From positions 1 to 6,848 of the forward strand of contig JBBRPS010000566.1 in assembly GCA_038227745.1 (NCBI GenBank): a stretch of 6,848 nt of DNA, in the 5' to 3' direction. Shown here in pieces: positions 6,448 through 6,848 of this stretch (its first letter is position 1; every line of letters starts with the position of its first letter). The notes beneath the pieces were generated by a model. It did not search any database and was not told where the DNA came from. It saw only the letters and a list, made by a program, of their open reading frames with translations. A program made the translations under genes and the position numbers. This stretch comes from DASPXY01 sp038227745 (GTDB lineage: Bacteria > Planctomycetota > Planctomycetia > Gemmatales > Gemmataceae).

Positions 6448-6638
6448 CGCTTTACCGTTCCTTTTCGAGACAAAGGGCTTACGGCGAAATTGTGCAATCC
6501 TTGGCGGGCGGGCAGGGCGGCAAGCCCGCTGAGCGGCGAAGGCCGGCCGCTGGCCCGGCCGCGCCGCTGGCACCCCGCCGATGCGCCGAATATCGCCGGA
6601 AGTTCTTTCGAGTGGCAGCGGTCCGTAAAGCGTCACCG
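6442..6638. mobile_element. MITE-like foldback element with 14-bp perfect terminal inverted repeats
   Basis: CGGTGACGCTTTAC (6442-6455) has its exact reverse complement at 6625-6638. The inverted similarity continues imperfectly inward: CTTACGGCGAAATT (6478-6491) matches the complement of 6589-6602 at 12 of 14 bases, and GGCGGG-rich segments follow on both sides. The middle holds a strong palindrome: 6532-6538 with 6562-6568, then 6541-6546 with 6555-6560. A further hairpin is GCGGGC 6508-6513 with GCCCGC 6524-6529. The 197-bp span has no credible gene of its own, which fits a non-autonomous element. The left end includes the TGA of the beta-helix gene. I found no clear target-site duplication and recognise no family. 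Together with the C-rich repeat after it, this accounts for most of the gene gap 6448-6721. Confidence 0.5.
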
Positions 6639-6673
6639 TCCCCCCCTCACCGTCCCCCCTCACCGTCCCCCCC
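6633..6673. repeat. Three C-rich 13-14-bp tandem repeats
   Basis: TCACCG followed by T and a run of 6 or 7 C occurs three times in tandem (6633-6646, 6647-6659, 6660-6673). The first copy begins inside the right inverted repeat of the foldback element, so the array probably arose by slippage from the end of that element. No coding role is apparent. Confidence 0.7.
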
Positions 6674-6684
6674 TCCTCGACATG

Positions 6685-6706
6685 AAAGGGGAGGCTTCCT
6701 TCCCCT
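6685..6706 (-). terminator. Possible terminator of the minus-strand gene
   Basis: Read on the minus strand, AGGGGAAGG and CCTCCCCT form an 8-bp stem with one bulged A and an AAG loop, followed by only TTTC. It starts 15 bases after the TGA of the minus-strand gene. The short T-tract makes it a weak intrinsic terminator, and it could be chance in this G/C-tract-rich stretch. Confidence 0.35.
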
Positions 6707-6721
6707 GGGCCAGCCGCCCCG

Positions 6722-6848
6722 TCAGATCGCCTCAATGGACGCCAGCTTGATCTTCCGGACCTGGTCCTTGACGTAGACGCGCGCCCGCTCCAGGCGGCCG
6801 TTGCCCTTGAGGACGGCCAGCTTCTTGTCGATCTCCTGGAGCTTGGCC
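6722..6848 (-). CDS. C-terminus of an unidentified protein, cut by the window edge
   Basis: Reading from the right edge on the minus strand gives 41 residues before a TGA at 6722-6724. They include AKLQEIDKKLAVLKG and ARVYVKDQVRKIKLASIEAI. The segment is rich in Lys, Arg, Asp and Glu with hydrophobic residues at helical spacing (L, I, L, V), suggesting an amphipathic or coiled-coil tail. I do not recognise the family. The open frame, its codon regularity and the possible terminator after it support a real gene converging on the beta-helix gene. The start and most of the protein lie outside the window. Confidence 0.6.
   Translation of the reverse strand, partial: AKLQEIDKKLAVLKGNGRLERARVYVKDQVRKIKLASIEAI

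Noticed and set aside
5497..6735. Minus-strand open frame of 412 codons opposite the beta-helix gene
   Set aside because: Its 'repeats' (VAAEGGVAH, QRASIVVDA) mirror the repeats of the real gene on the other strand. It also crosses the foldback element and lacks a known domain.
6444..6776. Plus-strand frames (6444-6776, 6490-6750) after the beta-helix gene
   Set aside because: They read through the foldback element and the C-rich tandem repeat into the antisense of the minus-strand gene. Composition is Pro/Arg/Ala-rich with no domain and no ribosome-binding site, and they do not continue the GGGI repeats in another frame.

Overview
The window is GC-rich and looks like a planctomycete genome, most likely Gemmataceae. 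This is judged by protein content alone. Both long genes carry the planctomycete 'LE.LEDR' N-terminal motif (Planc_extracel type). The first open frame ends in a tetratricopeptide tail of a kind I associate with Gemmata-like protein families. No tRNA, rRNA, CRISPR array or transposase gene is visible.

Layout: (1) 66-437, a short C-terminal TPR fragment, probably a gene remnant, whose stop codon lies inside a palindromic repeat. (2) 434-490, that repeat: two inverted GTAG-hairpin units with REP-doublet (REPIN) architecture. (3) 502-621, a structured leader. (4) 646-5217, a 1523-residue surface or secreted mosaic protein: LEDR motif, Asp-box beta-propeller, four degenerate repeat modules with RTX-like glycine/aspartate turns, a LamG lectin-like domain, then RTX-like repeats and a planctomycete tail. 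(5) 5243-5361, a second, nearly identical copy of the leader. (6) 5380-6447, a 355-residue LEDR protein with seven GGGI..GTLTVSN..SGNSA beta-helix repeats, ending mid-repeat. (7) 6442-6638, a foldback element with perfect 14-bp inverted ends, one of which contains the stop codon of the gene before it. (8) 6633-6673, a C-rich tandem repeat. (9) 6722-6848, the C-terminus of an unidentified minus-strand gene running off the window.

How it fits together: the two LEDR genes are co-directional and probably both encode exported or surface proteins. They are unalike past the LEDR motif, yet each is preceded by the same roughly 120-bp leader. Its two hairpins are preserved, with one compensatory base-pair change (G-C to A-T). 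This shared leader is the best candidate in the window for an undescribed element: a cis-regulatory RNA for planctomycete extracellular-protein genes, or alternatively a dispersed repeat. A second theme is gene ends made by repeats: the stop codons of the TPR fragment and of the beta-helix gene both lie inside palindromic elements.
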